In this document: positions 8,140 through 17,319 of the stretch, piece after piece
Numbering within the stretch: the first letter of the stretch is position 1
Layout: the number at the start of each line of letters is the position of its first letter
Notes under the pieces: generated by a model
The model's input: the letters and a program-made list of their open reading frames with translations, nothing else
Databases searched by the model: none
What the model was told of the DNA's origin: nothing
Translations under genes and position numbers: made by a program
Virus record (IMG/VR): IMGVR_UViG_3300025616_000416
Location: 1 to 51,252 of that record
DNA length: 51,252 nucleotides
Strand: one strand, 5' to 3'
Source of the DNA: a virus

Positions 8140-8955
8140 ATGAGTGATCACTATTCTACATTAGGAGTTGAACGTTCTGCTTCACCAGAAGAAATAAAAA
8201 AAGCTTATAGAAAACTTTCTATGGAACATCATCCTGATCGTAATTTTGGTAATAAAGAATCAGAAGATAAATTTAAAGATATAAGTGCTGCTTATACTGT
8301 TTTATCTGATTCAGATAAAAAGCAGCAGTATGATAATCCAGATCCTTTTGGTGGTATGTTTGGTGGATTTGGATTTCCAGGATTTCCAGGATTTAATGGT
8401 AGGCAGAAACCACAGAAACCAGATTTAAATAGTCCTAGAGATGGTAGTGCTATGAGTATAGAAACTTTAATACCACTTAAAATTTTTATTTTTGGGGGAA
8501 ATTTTAAAATAAAATTCTCATATCATGAAGGATGTGATTCTTGTGGAGGAAAAGGATTTACACATGGTACTGAATGTGATTTATGTGATGGAGTTGGTTA
8601 TAAACAACATGTCGAACGAAGACAAGGGTTTGTGTCATCTTCAACACAACCTTGTCCTAAATGCCAAGCTAAGGGTATTATGGGTACTGATACATGTGCG
8701 CCATGTAAAGGAACTGGTAATGTAACCATTGAAAATAGAGAACTTGAAATTAATATACCAGCAAATACATCTTTAAATTCCAGATTTATTTTAAATGGTG
8801 TTGGAAGAACTGGTTTAAATGGTGGAAGGCGTGGAGACGTAGTAGTAATGGTTGTTGGAATTGAGCCAATTGACATAAATAAACTTAATAGTTCTCAGAT
8901 AGCTGAATTAAGATTTTTATCTGAGCTACTTGACAATGCCAATAAGAGTACTTAG
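8140..8955 (+). CDS. dnaJ: DnaJ-like co-chaperone, shortened
   Basis: A 271-residue Hsp40. The N-terminal J domain has [20 protein letters not shown] and the HPD tripeptide in [10 protein letters not shown] (about residue 31), which activates Hsp70. A Gly/Phe-rich linker ([15 protein letters not shown]) follows at about 70-86. Then come four CxxCxGxG-type zinc repeats: [24 protein letters not shown] and CAPCKGTG. The third has Ala in place of the first Gly. The C-terminal client-binding part is short compared with cellular DnaJ (about 375 residues), so the dimerisation region is missing or reduced. A phage DnaJ may recruit the host DnaK to remodel replication complexes. Its end overlaps ruvC by 20 bases. 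Confidence 0.92.
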   Translation: MSDHYSTLGVERSASPEEIKKAYRKLSMEHHPDRNFGNKESEDKFKDISAAYTVLSDSDKKQQYDNPDPFGGMFGGFGFPGFPGFNGRQKPQKPDLNSPRDGSAMSIETLIPLKIFIFGGNFKIKFSYHEGCDSCGGKGFTHGTECDLCDGVGYKQHVERRQGFVSSSTQPCPKCQAKGIMGTDTCAPCKGTGNVTIENRELEINIPANTSLNSRFILNGVGRTGLNGGRRGDVVVMVVGIEPIDINKLNSSQIAELRFLSELLDNANKST

Positions 8956-9460
8956 TTTAGATATATCGGCATCCTCTACTGGATGGTCTTTTTGTCCAGT
9001 AAAGGATGATAATATAATATCTGGAGTAATAACTACATTACCTAAATATAGTAGAGCAGAAAGACTAGTTAAATATAGGATCGAATTAACTAAGCTATTA
9101 AAAGACCTGCAACCTACACATGTAGTAATGGAAGATGTGTTTGCAGGTCTTAATCCTAAAACATTAGTCCTTCTTGCTAAATTTGCAGGTGTTACTGAGG
9201 AATGTTGTTTATCAGAGTTTGGAATAGAGCCATATATTATACACACTAATACAGTAAAATCCTATTTTAAAGTTAAAACTAAAGAACAGCTTTTTGATTT
9301 TGTGGTTACTTTATTAGACTGGCAAAAATTTAATTTTAAACGAGACAATGATATAGTAGATGCCATTTCTCAACTATTAGTTTACTATGACCAAATATTA
9401 AATGCTAAAAAGTTTAGGGAAGAAAAAGATTACGGATTTTTATATGAGGTTAATGGATGA
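8936..9460 (+). CDS. ruvC: RuvC-like Holliday junction resolvase
   Basis: A 174-residue protein if started at ATG 8936 (a TTG six bases upstream is also in frame). It has an RNase H-like fold with the acidic RuvC set: Asp9 in [16 protein letters not shown], Glu66 in HVVMEDVF, and a C-terminal Asp139/Asp142 pair in [13 protein letters not shown]. RuvC cuts four-way junctions left by recombination and replication, needed before packaging. It overlaps dnaJ at its 5' end, and its stop overlaps the start of the second HNH gene. A bacterial-type RuvC beside recA-like functions fits the recombination theme of this block. Confidence 0.9.
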   Translation: MPIRVLSLDISASSTGWSFCPVKDDNIISGVITTLPKYSRAERLVKYRIELTKLLKDLQPTHVVMEDVFAGLNPKTLVLLAKFAGVTEECCLSEFGIEPYIIHTNTVKSYFKVKTKEQLFDFVVTLLDWQKFNFKRDNDIVDAISQLLVYYDQILNAKKFREEKDYGFLYEVNG

Positions 9461-10326
9461 ATAAAAAGAAATTAAACATAGCGTTTGTTAAATCATCGTT
9501 TGCATCTAAAAATTATATTCTTTTGGAAAATGAATATATAAATAATAGCACAAAGATGAATTATATCTGTCCTGATGGACACGAACATAGTATTACTTGG
9601 GGAAATTGGATACATGGTGTTGGTTGCCCTTATTGTGCTAAGTGCGCTATATATACTTATGATAATATTTTATCCGCATTTGAAAAAGAAAATTATATTT
9701 TATTATCAAAAGAATATATAAATAATATGAGTTATTTATATTATACTTGTCCAAAAGGACATAATGGAAATACAAAGTGGCATGCTTGGAATATACTTGG
9801 GCAACGTTGTAAAATGTGTTATAATGATTCCAAAAGAATTGATTTTGAACTAATTAAGAATAGTTTTATGGTTGCAGGATATTTATTATTAAGTGATAAA
9901 TATGTAGATTCTAATGCATTGTTGGATTATGAATGTTCATTAGGGCACATACATAAAATTACTCGGGGACATTGGAGTCAAGGAGTTAGGTGTCCTACTT
10001 GCCATAATTTAAGCAGATTTGGGTCTGGACATCCAAATTGGCAAGGAGGTATTTCATATGAACCATACTGTCCTATCTGGAAGGACAAAGAATACAAACA
10101 TGATATTCGTGAACGAGATGGTAATAGGTGTTTAAACCCTTACTGTGATTCTAAAAAGTCAAATGACTTAGTTATCCATCATATTGATTACAATAAAAAG
10201 AATTGTGGACCTAATAATCTAATTACTGTATGTAGAAGTTGTAATTTTAAAGCTAATATTGATAGAGAATGGCATACAGCATGGTACAATGCAATAATAT
10301 ATAACAGGTATAAAAGGAGTAAATAA
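9457..10326 (+). CDS. HNH homing endonuclease with three tandem zinc-ribbon-like modules (copy 2 of 6)
   Basis: A 289-residue member of the family, and the most diverged copy. Module 1 keeps CPDGHEHSITW and GCPYC. Module 2 is irregular: GHNGNTKWHAW has lost the second His, and the last pair is CKMC. Module 3 reads CSLGHIHKITRGHW and CPTC, with Arg in place of the first Trp. The HNH part is intact: YEPYCPIW, CLNPYC, IHHIDYNKKNC, CRSCN and REWHTAWYNAI. ATG 9457 overlaps the ruvC stop. The gene ends one base into the next start and contributes AAAGGAG as its ribosome site. Divergence of modules with a conserved nuclease suggests a different DNA target. Confidence 0.9.
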   Translation: MNKKKLNIAFVKSSFASKNYILLENEYINNSTKMNYICPDGHEHSITWGNWIHGVGCPYCAKCAIYTYDNILSAFEKENYILLSKEYINNMSYLYYTCPKGHNGNTKWHAWNILGQRCKMCYNDSKRIDFELIKNSFMVAGYLLLSDKYVDSNALLDYECSLGHIHKITRGHWSQGVRCPTCHNLSRFGSGHPNWQGGISYEPYCPIWKDKEYKHDIRERDGNRCLNPYCDSKKSNDLVIHHIDYNKKNCGPNNLITVCRSCNFKANIDREWHTAWYNAIIYNRYKRSK

Positions 10327-11486
10327 TGAGTAAAGACATCAAAGTAAGTTCTACTAGAATTTCATCTTTTCTAGCATGTAAACAGAAGTATTTCTTTAAT
10401 TACTTTAGCAAAATGCCTAAATTATCTAATCCATCTTTTAAATTAGGTACAGCAGTACATGAGTCATTAGAATTAGCAGGTCAAATTTGGAAAAATAAAG
10501 AAAAATTTTCAGATGAAGATATTAAAAGTATACTTGCTAAGTATGATAGTGTATCAATAAGTGAAGGAATAGAGGATTATGAAGTGCATTCTGAAGGTAG
10601 AGAATTAGTAAGTAAGAGATTAAGAAAGTTCTTAACTGGTAGCAAAATTATCGGGCTTGAAATTAAATTTGGTTTCTGGGGTGCTGATAGTGGTAACGAT
10701 ATTACCTCTAAATATGGAGTTCCGGTAATGGGCGCGATTGATAAGGTTGAAGTTTTGAACGACGAAACTATAATAATAATTGACTACAAGACCTCTAAGA
10801 CCGCACCTACTGGATCCCAAATGCAAAATGATATACAGCTATCACTTTACGATATGGTTGCAAGACAGATGTACCCACAGTACAAGAGGATAGTATTAGC
10901 ACTAGATCTATTAAAGCATGATATGATATTTACATATCGAACCGATAAACAGAGAGAAGATTTTGAACTTTATCTTAAAAGTGTGTATGATCAAATGTTA
11001 GCTTTAAAGGAAGAAGACGTAAAAGCATCTTTGAATATGTTTTGTCCTTGGTGTGATTTTAAAGACTTATGTAGTTCATATAAAAAGGTATGTGAGAAGT
11101 CTGATTATACTTTTTTGCCTCTTATGGGTTTTGATAATGATCAATTAATTAGTGAATGGGAAACAGTTAAATCAGTTAAAAAGATTTTAGAAAGTAGGGA
11201 AAGAGAATTAGGTATGGTTATGATGGAGAAAATTAAAGTCAATGCTAGTAATTTAAAGGGCGCTGAAAAAGAAATATATGTTAAACAAAATTCTAGTACC
11301 AACTATAACTTAAATACAGTATACGATTCTGTACCATCAGAAGATTTTCCAAGTTTAGTTAACTTAAATAAGAAGGCAGTTGAAACTTATATGAGTATGA
11401 ATTCATCGGTTAAGGATATGATAACTAACTCTGCTACTACTAACCACACGTCGCCATTTTTGGCGTCAAGAAAAATTAAAAAATAG
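10326..11486 (+). CDS. PD-(D/E)XK exonuclease of the Cas4/RecB family with iron-sulphur Cys set
   Basis: A 386-residue protein. It begins with the family signature STRISSFLACKQKYFFNY (Cys18) and has a GTAVHESLELAG helix (about 41-52). The nuclease core shows Asp139 in VMGAIDKVE, the Asp153-x-Lys155 pair in IIIIDYKTSK, and the QxxxY motif as QLSLY (171-175). Three further Cys (240, 243, 249 in FCPWCDFKDLC) with Cys18 form the four-Cys arrangement that holds a 4Fe-4S cluster in Cas4 and AddB. It probably resects DNA ends for RecA-dependent recombination. The ATG overlaps the HNH stop by one base. The C-terminal 120 residues are not assigned. Confidence 0.88.
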   Translation: MSKDIKVSSTRISSFLACKQKYFFNYFSKMPKLSNPSFKLGTAVHESLELAGQIWKNKEKFSDEDIKSILAKYDSVSISEGIEDYEVHSEGRELVSKRLRKFLTGSKIIGLEIKFGFWGADSGNDITSKYGVPVMGAIDKVEVLNDETIIIIDYKTSKTAPTGSQMQNDIQLSLYDMVARQMYPQYKRIVLALDLLKHDMIFTYRTDKQREDFELYLKSVYDQMLALKEEDVKASLNMFCPWCDFKDLCSSYKKVCEKSDYTFLPLMGFDNDQLISEWETVKSVKKILESRERELGMVMMEKIKVNASNLKGAEKEIYVKQNSSTNYNLNTVYDSVPSEDFPSLVNLNKKAVETYMSMNSSVKDMITNSATTNHTSPFLASRKIKK

Positions 11487-11488
11487 GC

Positions 11489-11519
11489 TTGACAAATAGA
11501 AATTAATGCTTACTATACT
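11489..11519 (+). promoter_or_regulatory. possible promoter before HNH copy 3
   Basis: A perfect TTGACA (11489-11494) lies in the short gap between the nuclease and the third HNH gene. Two -10 candidates exist: TATACT at 11514-11519 (19-base spacer) or TACTAT at 11511-11516 (16-base spacer, as in the three better promoters here). The HNH start at 11523 has no clear ribosome site, and the expected transcript would begin at or inside that codon, so the element may serve downstream genes instead. Moderate to low confidence. Confidence 0.35.
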
Positions 11520-11522
11520 GAT

Positions 11523-12587
11523 ATGAAGAAAATAACTATAGAATATATAAGAGAACAATTTGAGAGCGAAGGGTATACTCTTCTGTCGGAAGAGTATATC
11601 GGAGCTCATACTAAATTAGATTACAGGTGTTCAAATGGGCATGAGCATAGTATTAGATGGTACGACTGGAAATATGCGCATAGATGTCCTTCATGTGCAG
11701 GTTTATCTAAACCTAGTTTGGAAGATATTAGTAAATCATTTAAAGATAATAATTGTATTCTTTTATCTAAAGAGTATATTAATAATAGAACTAAGTTATA
11801 TTATATATGCTCTAATGGACACGAACATAGTATTAGATGGCGTGATTGGAGTAGAGGTCAAAGATGTCCAACTTGTTATGGAAATGTTAAACATACTATT
11901 AATATGATAAAGGAGTCCTTTAGTAAAGAAAATTATATACTATTGTCTAAAAATTATATTAATAATAGATCAAAACTAAATTACGAGTGCCCAAATGGGC
12001 ATAAACATTCTATTTCATGGCATGGTTGGGATGGTGCTGGTAATAGGTGCCCTTATTGTTCTATGAAAATAAAGAAAACTATAGAAGATATTAAAATTTC
12101 CTTCGAAAAAGAAGGTTATATTTTATTAACAACTGAGTATAAAAATTCAACTACTTATTTAGATTATATTTGTCCAGTAGGTCATAAACATAGTATAAGG
12201 AGATATAACTGGAGTAGTGGTATTAGATGCCCTGTTTGTGCAAATATAAATAATTCTGGAAGTAATAATTCATCATGGAAAGGAGGTATATCTTATGAGC
12301 CTTACTGTCCAATATGGAGTGACAAAGAGTATAAAAAAGATATTAAATTAAGAGACGGTAATAAATGTTTAAACCCAACATGTAATAAAAGGGATTCAAG
12401 ACTTAATATTCATCATATTGATTATAATAAAAAAAATTGTGAATATAAAAATGTAATAACTTTATGTGGAAGTTGTAATTCTTCAGCTAATAAAGATCGT
12501 GAGTGGCATACTGCTTGGTATCAAGCGCTTATGTACATGAGGTATAACTATAAGTATTCAAAATTAAAAGGAGAACTAAATGAGTAA
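11523..12587 (+). CDS. HNH homing endonuclease with four tandem zinc-ribbon-like modules (copy 3 of 6)
   Basis: A 354-residue family member with four modules (about 3-60, 61-118, 119-177, 178-235), one more than copies 1, 2, 4 and 5. Each ends in a C-P-x-C type pair (CPSC, CPTC, CPYC, CPVC). The HNH part differs from copies 1 and 2 by LHN-type segments: CLNPTC, NIHHIDYNKKNC and LCGSCNSSAN, the form also seen in copies 5 and 6. ATG 11523 has no good ribosome site; a TTGACA promoter-like element lies just upstream. A perfect 10-base inverted repeat lies at 11574-11598. The end overlaps the next gene by eight bases and supplies its AAAGGAG. Confidence 0.9.
   Translation: MKKITIEYIREQFESEGYTLLSEEYIGAHTKLDYRCSNGHEHSIRWYDWKYAHRCPSCAGLSKPSLEDISKSFKDNNCILLSKEYINNRTKLYYICSNGHEHSIRWRDWSRGQRCPTCYGNVKHTINMIKESFSKENYILLSKNYINNRSKLNYECPNGHKHSISWHGWDGAGNRCPYCSMKIKKTIEDIKISFEKEGYILLTTEYKNSTTYLDYICPVGHKHSIRRYNWSSGIRCPVCANINNSGSNNSSWKGGISYEPYCPIWSDKEYKKDIKLRDGNKCLNPTCNKRDSRLNIHHIDYNKKNCEYKNVITLCGSCNSSANKDREWHTAWYQALMYMRYNYKYSKLKGELNE
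11574..11598 (+). repeat. perfect inverted repeat inside HNH copy 3
   Basis: TATACTCTTC and its exact reverse complement GAAGAGTATA flank a five-base loop (TGTCG), about 50 bases after the start codon. The same stem with a one-base loop change occurs at the equivalent place in copy 4 (23909-23933). It codes for YTLLSEEY and has decayed in the other copies. It could form an RNA hairpin that slows translation, or a palindromic DNA site. Confidence 0.6.
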
Positions 12588-15585
12588 ATACAAAAATGTA
12601 GTAAAAGGAAACAGTACACAGAAAAAGATTAAGGTTGTTGCTTACTGCGATTCGCCCACATGTGCAACTGGTTTTGCTACAGTTTCGCGTAATATTTTGG
12701 ATGGGTTGCACAATACTGGTAGGTTTGATATCGATATTATAGCAATAAATTATTGGGGAGATCCCCACAATTTTCCTTATCGAATTTGGCCCGCTGGTAC
12801 AAATTCAGATAAGGATCCTTATGGACGAAAAAAAGCATTTGCTATGATCCAGCAAATGGATTTCGATATTTTATTTTGTCTTCAGGATACATTTATTCTA
12901 GAATTTTTACCAGAACTTCATAATAGTTTGAGAGCCAAAGGTAAAAAATTTAGATCAATATGTTATTTTCCAATTGATGGTACTCCTAAAGTACCATGGA
13001 TTCATAATGTAAATGCCTGTGATCATCTTATAGCTTATTCTGATTTTGGAAAAAGAGAGTCTATGGGTGTTTTACCTATTATGAAAGAGCCTATGGTAAT
13101 TCCACACGGTGTTAATACTAAAGAATATTTTCCAGTTGATAAGAAAGAAGTAGAAGCTTTTAGATCTCATTTTTTTGGCGCCCAGGCAAATAAATTTATA
13201 TTCACTAATGTAAATCGCAATCAACAAAGAAAAGATATACCTAGGACTATTGTAGCTTTTTCAGAGTTTCATAAACAAGCTCCAGATTCTATTTTATATT
13301 TGCATTGTTTTAGTGAGGGTACAGAAATTAGAGTATTTAATGGTATAAAAAATATAGAAGATATTACTAAAGGAGACGTAGTTCTTACTAAAAATGGAGT
13401 GTTTAAGGAAGTGTATGAGACATCTTGTAGAGAACTTAAAGAAGAAGAGTCTATAATGGAAGTATGTGTGACAGGAAGAAATAATAGTATATTGGCTACA
13501 TCAGATCATAGATTTATGGCTATAAAGCCTATGACAACTTTATGTGCTCATGATGAATGTTTGCCTATGTGCAAGAATAGATGGATTTATAGAAAAGAAA
13601 ATTGGATTTCAAATTGTGATAGAAGTATTTCTGAAAATTATATCCCAGAATGGGTAGAAACTAAAGATTTAAAAGAGGGTGATTATCTTCTTATTCCTAT
13701 ACCTAAAAATAATATAGGTAAAGTCCCAGATTACTTATATATTTCAGATGTATTTAATTTGGCATCTATAAATTATATAGAAGATGGTATATTTATAAAA
13801 ACTTCTAATCATCCTAGAACAATTAGTATTCCAAATAAGTTAAACATTACTAAGGAATTAATGAAATTATTTGGTTATTATTTGTCTGAGGGTTGTGTAC
13901 GTGGAACTATGGATACTGTACAATTTACTTTTAATATAAAAGAAGTTAAGTATGTAGATTTTGTAGTTAGTAATATAAAAAATATATTCGGTCTTACTAC
14001 TATAGTTAGACATTTTCCTGAAAAAAATACTACACAACTTACAGTATGTAGTTCTACTTTAGCAAAATTTTTTAAATCTTTATTTGGTCATTCAGCTCAT
14101 ACTAAAAAATATCCAGAATGGTTCAATTTTTTATCTGATGATAAATTTTTTGGGTTAATTACTGGAATGTTTGATGGTGATGGTCACTACACAGATAGAT
14201 TTATTGCATACAGTTCAGTATCTTTAGATTTAATAACGTTAGTAAGAGATGGTCTTCTTAGAAGAAAATTTTTCATGTCGATACGAGATACGTATAGACC
14301 AGACGGAAGTAGTTTTAATGGTTTTATGGCTACCATACATTCAGATTTAGAAAGACTATACTTAAATTTAGAGATTGATGATTTTAAACTTACTAAAGTA
14401 AATAAAGAATATTATCATTTTTTTATAGATGGCTACGTTGCTTGTAGGATACACTCAATAAAACCATCTGATTACACTGGATCTGTATACAATATGTCAG
14501 TAGTAGACGATGAGTCTTACTGCGTTAATGGTGGTTTTATAGCTCATAATTGTGCTAAAAAAGATCAGGGTTGGGATCTACCAGAGATTGTTAAATCTTA
14601 TGGGCTTAGTACAGTAAATGATGTTATTTTTCCTGAAAATTTCGGACCTAACCAAGGTTATCCAAGGAATATCGTTAACTTGATATATAATGCTAGTGAT
14701 TGTGTTATCAGCACAACTTTAGGTGAAGGTTTTGGGTTTTGCCTTCATCCTGAAACTAATATTTATACTGATTCTGGAATAAAGTGTATTAAAGATTTAA
14801 CGGTTATGGATAAAGTATTATCATCTAATGGTACTTATAACGAAGTTCAAGCCATAATGTCCAAATATCATGATGATAGTTTATATAATATTACTACTTG
14901 GATGTCTAATATCCCAATAAAATCATCACCTGAACATGGTTTTCTTACTTTAGATAATGGTAATTACACATGGAAAAAAGCTGAAAATCTTTTAGTAGGA
15001 GATCAACTTTTATTTCCTAGAAACTGTGATAAAAATTATGATTTAAATATAGATAATGAGTCAGCAAAAATTAATGATGATTATTTAATTTTACCTATAA
15101 AGAAGATAAAAGTAGAAAAATATTGCGGTAAACTAATTGATATACAGGTAGCTAATACTAACGATTTTATTGCTGAAAATGTAGTTGTGCATAATTCATG
15201 GATTGAGTCCATGGCTACTAAAACTCCAGTTATTATGCCAGGAAATACTATGATGCCTGAATTTATTACAGAAGATCGTGGATGGCTAGTAAAGAGTGGG
15301 TCAAATCCAAGTTTATTTACTGTAGTACCAAATGATAATGAGGTTGTACGACCTTTAGTTGATGTTGAAGATATGATTAGAATAATGAAAGAAATATATT
15401 CAAATTCTGAGGAAGTTAAAAGACGTACAGAAAATGCATATAGTTGGGCTACTACGCAAATGGATTGGTCTTCACACATTGTTCCTAAATGGTTAACTAT
15501 ATTTGATTCTGCTTATAAAAGTTTAATGGCTGGTGAAGTAGTTAAAGCTGAAACTAATAAGATAATTGAAACAGAAAGTTTTTAG
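12580..15585 (+). CDS. GT4-like glycosyltransferase precursor with two inteins
   Basis: The 1001-residue frame becomes about 434 residues after removal of inteins at 243-657 and 721-872. The host part is a GT-B glycosyltransferase: KVVAYCDSPTCATGFATVSR at the N-terminus (start of the first Rossmann domain), VIPHGVN (a typical acceptor/donor junction strand), FTNVNRNQQRKDI, and a C-terminal donor-binding site that reads TTLGEGFGF joined to SWIESMATKTPVIM. It probably moves a sugar from a nucleotide-sugar donor to a phage or host acceptor. AAAGGAG from the end of the HNH gene precedes ATG 12580. The second intein splits the E-x7-E type donor motif, so activity must depend on splicing. Confidence 0.9.
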   Translation: MSKYKNVVKGNSTQKKIKVVAYCDSPTCATGFATVSRNILDGLHNTGRFDIDIIAINYWGDPHNFPYRIWPAGTNSDKDPYGRKKAFAMIQQMDFDILFCLQDTFILEFLPELHNSLRAKGKKFRSICYFPIDGTPKVPWIHNVNACDHLIAYSDFGKRESMGVLPIMKEPMVIPHGVNTKEYFPVDKKEVEAFRSHFFGAQANKFIFTNVNRNQQRKDIPRTIVAFSEFHKQAPDSILYLHCFSEGTEIRVFNGIKNIEDITKGDVVLTKNGVFKEVYETSCRELKEEESIMEVCVTGRNNSILATSDHRFMAIKPMTTLCAHDECLPMCKNRWIYRKENWISNCDRSISENYIPEWVETKDLKEGDYLLIPIPKNNIGKVPDYLYISDVFNLASINYIEDGIFIKTSNHPRTISIPNKLNITKELMKLFGYYLSEGCVRGTMDTVQFTFNIKEVKYVDFVVSNIKNIFGLTTIVRHFPEKNTTQLTVCSSTLAKFFKSLFGHSAHTKKYPEWFNFLSDDKFFGLITGMFDGDGHYTDRFIAYSSVSLDLITLVRDGLLRRKFFMSIRDTYRPDGSSFNGFMATIHSDLERLYLNLEIDDFKLTKVNKEYYHFFIDGYVACRIHSIKPSDYTGSVYNMSVVDDESYCVNGGFIAHNCAKKDQGWDLPEIVKSYGLSTVNDVIFPENFGPNQGYPRNIVNLIYNASDCVISTTLGEGFGFCLHPETNIYTDSGIKCIKDLTVMDKVLSSNGTYNEVQAIMSKYHDDSLYNITTWMSNIPIKSSPEHGFLTLDNGNYTWKKAENLLVGDQLLFPRNCDKNYDLNIDNESAKINDDYLILPIKKIKVEKYCGKLIDIQVANTNDFIAENVVVHNSWIESMATKTPVIMPGNTMMPEFITEDRGWLVKSGSNPSLFTVVPNDNEVVRPLVDVEDMIRIMKEIYSNSEEVKRRTENAYSWATTQMDWSSHIVPKWLTIFDSAYKSLMAGEVVKAETNKIIETESF
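13306..14550 (+). mobile_element. intein 1 of glycosyltransferase with LAGLIDADG endonuclease
   Basis: A 415-residue intein, from Cys243 (CFSEGTEIRV) to Asn657 (GFIAHN) with Cys as +1 residue. Block B is TSDH. The DOD endonuclease motifs are FGYYLSEGCV and ITGMFDGDGHY. Its removal joins SILYLH to CAKKDQGWDL, restoring a smooth GT4 strand and loop. All standard splicing residues are present. Confidence 0.92.
14740..15195 (+). mobile_element. mini-intein (intein 2) of the same glycosyltransferase
   Basis: A 152-residue intein, from Cys721 (CLHPETNIYTDSG) to Asn872 (ENVVVHN) with Ser as +1. Block B reads SPEH. No LAGLIDADG motif is present, and the length matches the splicing domain alone. It sits inside the donor-binding motif GEGFGF/SWIESMA. 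It is either an element that lost its endonuclease or one fixed by its place in an active site. Confidence 0.92.
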
Positions 15586-15593
15586 GAGGTATA

Positions 15594-17186
15594 ATGAAAG
15601 TAAGAATAATGAAAGAATGTGGGTATGAAGAATCACTTTATGGGTTATCATTATCTTTTAAAGATAGAGAAATAACTTTCAAGGACTGGTGGACAGCAGA
15701 ACGTTTTAAAAAGTTGAGTAGTAAAGCTACTATACAGCATAAAATGGATGGAGGACATAATAAATTTTTAGAATCTATTCAAATGTGGGTTGAAGTTGAG
15801 GCTCCTAGAGGATGGTGGAGTGAATTTGATACTTATCGTTTAGCTACAAAACAAAGTGAATGCTATGATGATATTACAGAAATTCTTACGAATAGCGGTT
15901 GGAAATTATTTAAAGATGTGCACATGGGAGATAAAGTATGTACTTTAAATATGACTAATAAATTTATAGAGTATCAATATATTACTAATTATATATCATC
16001 TTTTTATCAAGGTGATATGATTAGGTTTAAAGGACGTAGTTATGATTTAAAAGTTACTCCTAATCATAATATGGTAGTTAAAAATAGAAGGGGGTCTAGT
16101 TTAAGACTACTAAAAGCTGTTAATTTTACACATAATCATGCTATACCGAAAGGCGGTATATGGGCTGGTAACAATATAAATCAGATATGTATACCAAAAA
16201 TAAAAAATCATCTTGGTTCTGAGGATATATTTATAAATACCGATGTAATGTTAAAATTTATGGGTATATTTATTTCTGAAGGGTATTTATATAACTATTT
16301 AAAAAAAAGTAATTATATTATAGGCGTATGTCAGTCTAAAAAATCAATTAATTATAATGAAATAGATGAATTTTTTAAAGTATTTCCTTTTAAAGTGTGT
16401 AAACAAAGTAAAGGTAATGATGTAAAGTGGCTTATACATTCAAAACAATTATATAGGTATTTAGAAAATCAAAAAGGAGCACTTCATAAATATATACCTA
16501 CTTGGATACTTAATCTTCCAGTAGATAAATTAATTTTGTTTGAGAAGTGGATAATGATGGGTGATGGATGTATAACTAACGGTCATCATATTTACATATC
16601 TATAAGTAAGACACTTATAGATAATATGCAAGAATTATGGTTAAAGATAGGGTCTAACTCTAATATAAGAGTGCATCAGAAAATGATAGGTAAGAGAAAT
16701 ATTGTATGGAGTATTTCAAAACATAAAACATTATATTCATATGTATTAAAAAATAATATATTAAAAGAACCATATAGTGGTAATATTTATTGTGTTGAAG
16801 TTCCTAATCATGTAATAATGGTAAGAAGAAATAATAAAATAACTTGGTCTGGTAATTCAACTATGCATACTATTCAAAAGAGACAACTTTTACCATATGA
16901 TTTTGAAGATGGGACAGACAGCCGACAAATAGATATTTTTAATGAAATACTTAAAGAAGAAACAAGTAATTTCACTGAAAAAGGTTTACTTATAGGTGAT
17001 AGTTTAGAGAGGGTAAAATGGAATTTACCTGAGGGATTTTTGCAGACTAGATTGGTTTGCGTTAATTACAAGACATTAAGAAATATGTTTATACAAAGAC
17101 ATAGACATAGATTAAAACAATGGCACACTTTTATAGACAGTGTTATTGAACAATGTGAGCACCCAGAGTTATTGCCAGAAGTATGA
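15594..17186 (+). CDS. ThyX-like protein precursor with intein
   Basis: The 530-residue frame gives about 198 residues once the intein (90-421) is removed. The spliced sequence contains GGHNKFLESI, WWSEFDTYR, then LATKQSE joined to STMHT, and later CVNYKTLRNMFIQRHRHRLKQW. These match a phage/prophage family related to ThyX, the flavin-dependent thymidylate synthase. The ThyX signature RHR-x7-S appears as TYR-x7-S, so two of the three basic/aromatic positions differ while Arg, Ser and spacing are kept. It may be a divergent dUMP-binding enzyme or a modified-base synthase; standard ThyX activity is uncertain. AGGAGG precedes ATG 15594, nine bases after the glycosyltransferase. A terminator follows the stop. 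Confidence 0.75.
   Translation: MKVRIMKECGYEESLYGLSLSFKDREITFKDWWTAERFKKLSSKATIQHKMDGGHNKFLESIQMWVEVEAPRGWWSEFDTYRLATKQSECYDDITEILTNSGWKLFKDVHMGDKVCTLNMTNKFIEYQYITNYISSFYQGDMIRFKGRSYDLKVTPNHNMVVKNRRGSSLRLLKAVNFTHNHAIPKGGIWAGNNINQICIPKIKNHLGSEDIFINTDVMLKFMGIFISEGYLYNYLKKSNYIIGVCQSKKSINYNEIDEFFKVFPFKVCKQSKGNDVKWLIHSKQLYRYLENQKGALHKYIPTWILNLPVDKLILFEKWIMMGDGCITNGHHIYISISKTLIDNMQELWLKIGSNSNIRVHQKMIGKRNIVWSISKHKTLYSYVLKNNILKEPYSGNIYCVEVPNHVIMVRRNNKITWSGNSTMHTIQKRQLLPYDFEDGTDSRQIDIFNEILKEETSNFTEKGLLIGDSLERVKWNLPEGFLQTRLVCVNYKTLRNMFIQRHRHRLKQWHTFIDSVIEQCEHPELLPEV
15861..16856 (+). mobile_element. intein in ThyX-like protein with LAGLIDADG endonuclease
   Basis: A 332-residue intein, Cys90 (CYDDITEILTNSG) to Asn421 (KITWSGN) with Ser as +1. 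Block B is TPNH. The endonuclease motifs are MGIFISEGYL and WIMMGDGCIT. The penultimate residue is Gly rather than His, and the end segment EVPNHVIMVRRNN is like that of GT intein 17833-18888; the two form a related SGN-ending group. The +1 Ser is the Ser of the ThyX-type motif. Confidence 0.92.
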
Positions 17187-17193
17187 AATGATT

Positions 17194-17226
17194 AAAATAA
17201 GGGTCATATTATTGACCCTTATTTTT
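17194..17226 (+). terminator. Rho-independent terminator
   Basis: A perfect 13-base stem (17194-17206 with 17213-17225) around a six-base loop TATTAT, with GGGTCA/TGACCC at its top and a run of T at the base (17222-17226). It begins eight bases after the ThyX-like stop. It should end the upstream operon; a promoter follows 15 bases later. This is the best terminator in the window. Confidence 0.92.
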
Positions 17227-17240
17227 ATTTAAACTTAGTA

Positions 17241-17268
17241 TTGACAAATTGATATTATGTATTATATT
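17241..17268 (+). promoter_or_regulatory. sigma-70-type promoter
   Basis: TTGACA (17241-17246) and TATATT (17263-17268) with a 16-base spacer. It lies between a strong terminator and the next gene, about 50 bases upstream of ATG 17320, which has its own GGAGGAGG-like ribosome site. The spacer end ATGTAT before the -10 is identical to that of the promoter at 48486. The host vegetative RNA polymerase is the likely reader. Confidence 0.85.
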
Positions 17269-17319
17269 AGTTGTATCAGTGATTAAATAGAGTAAATGTT
17301 AAATGGAGGAGGAATATAG

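Noticed and set aside
8930-8957. TTGACA at the dnaJ/ruvC overlap
   Set aside because: No acceptable -10 at 16-18 bases and both sides are coding.
11635-11907. Second-frame + strand frames inside the HNH and DnaJ genes (also 8525-8725, 40205-40435, 41723-41983)
   Set aside because: They are frame-shifted readings of the repeated modules or zinc repeats, with no start signal of their own.
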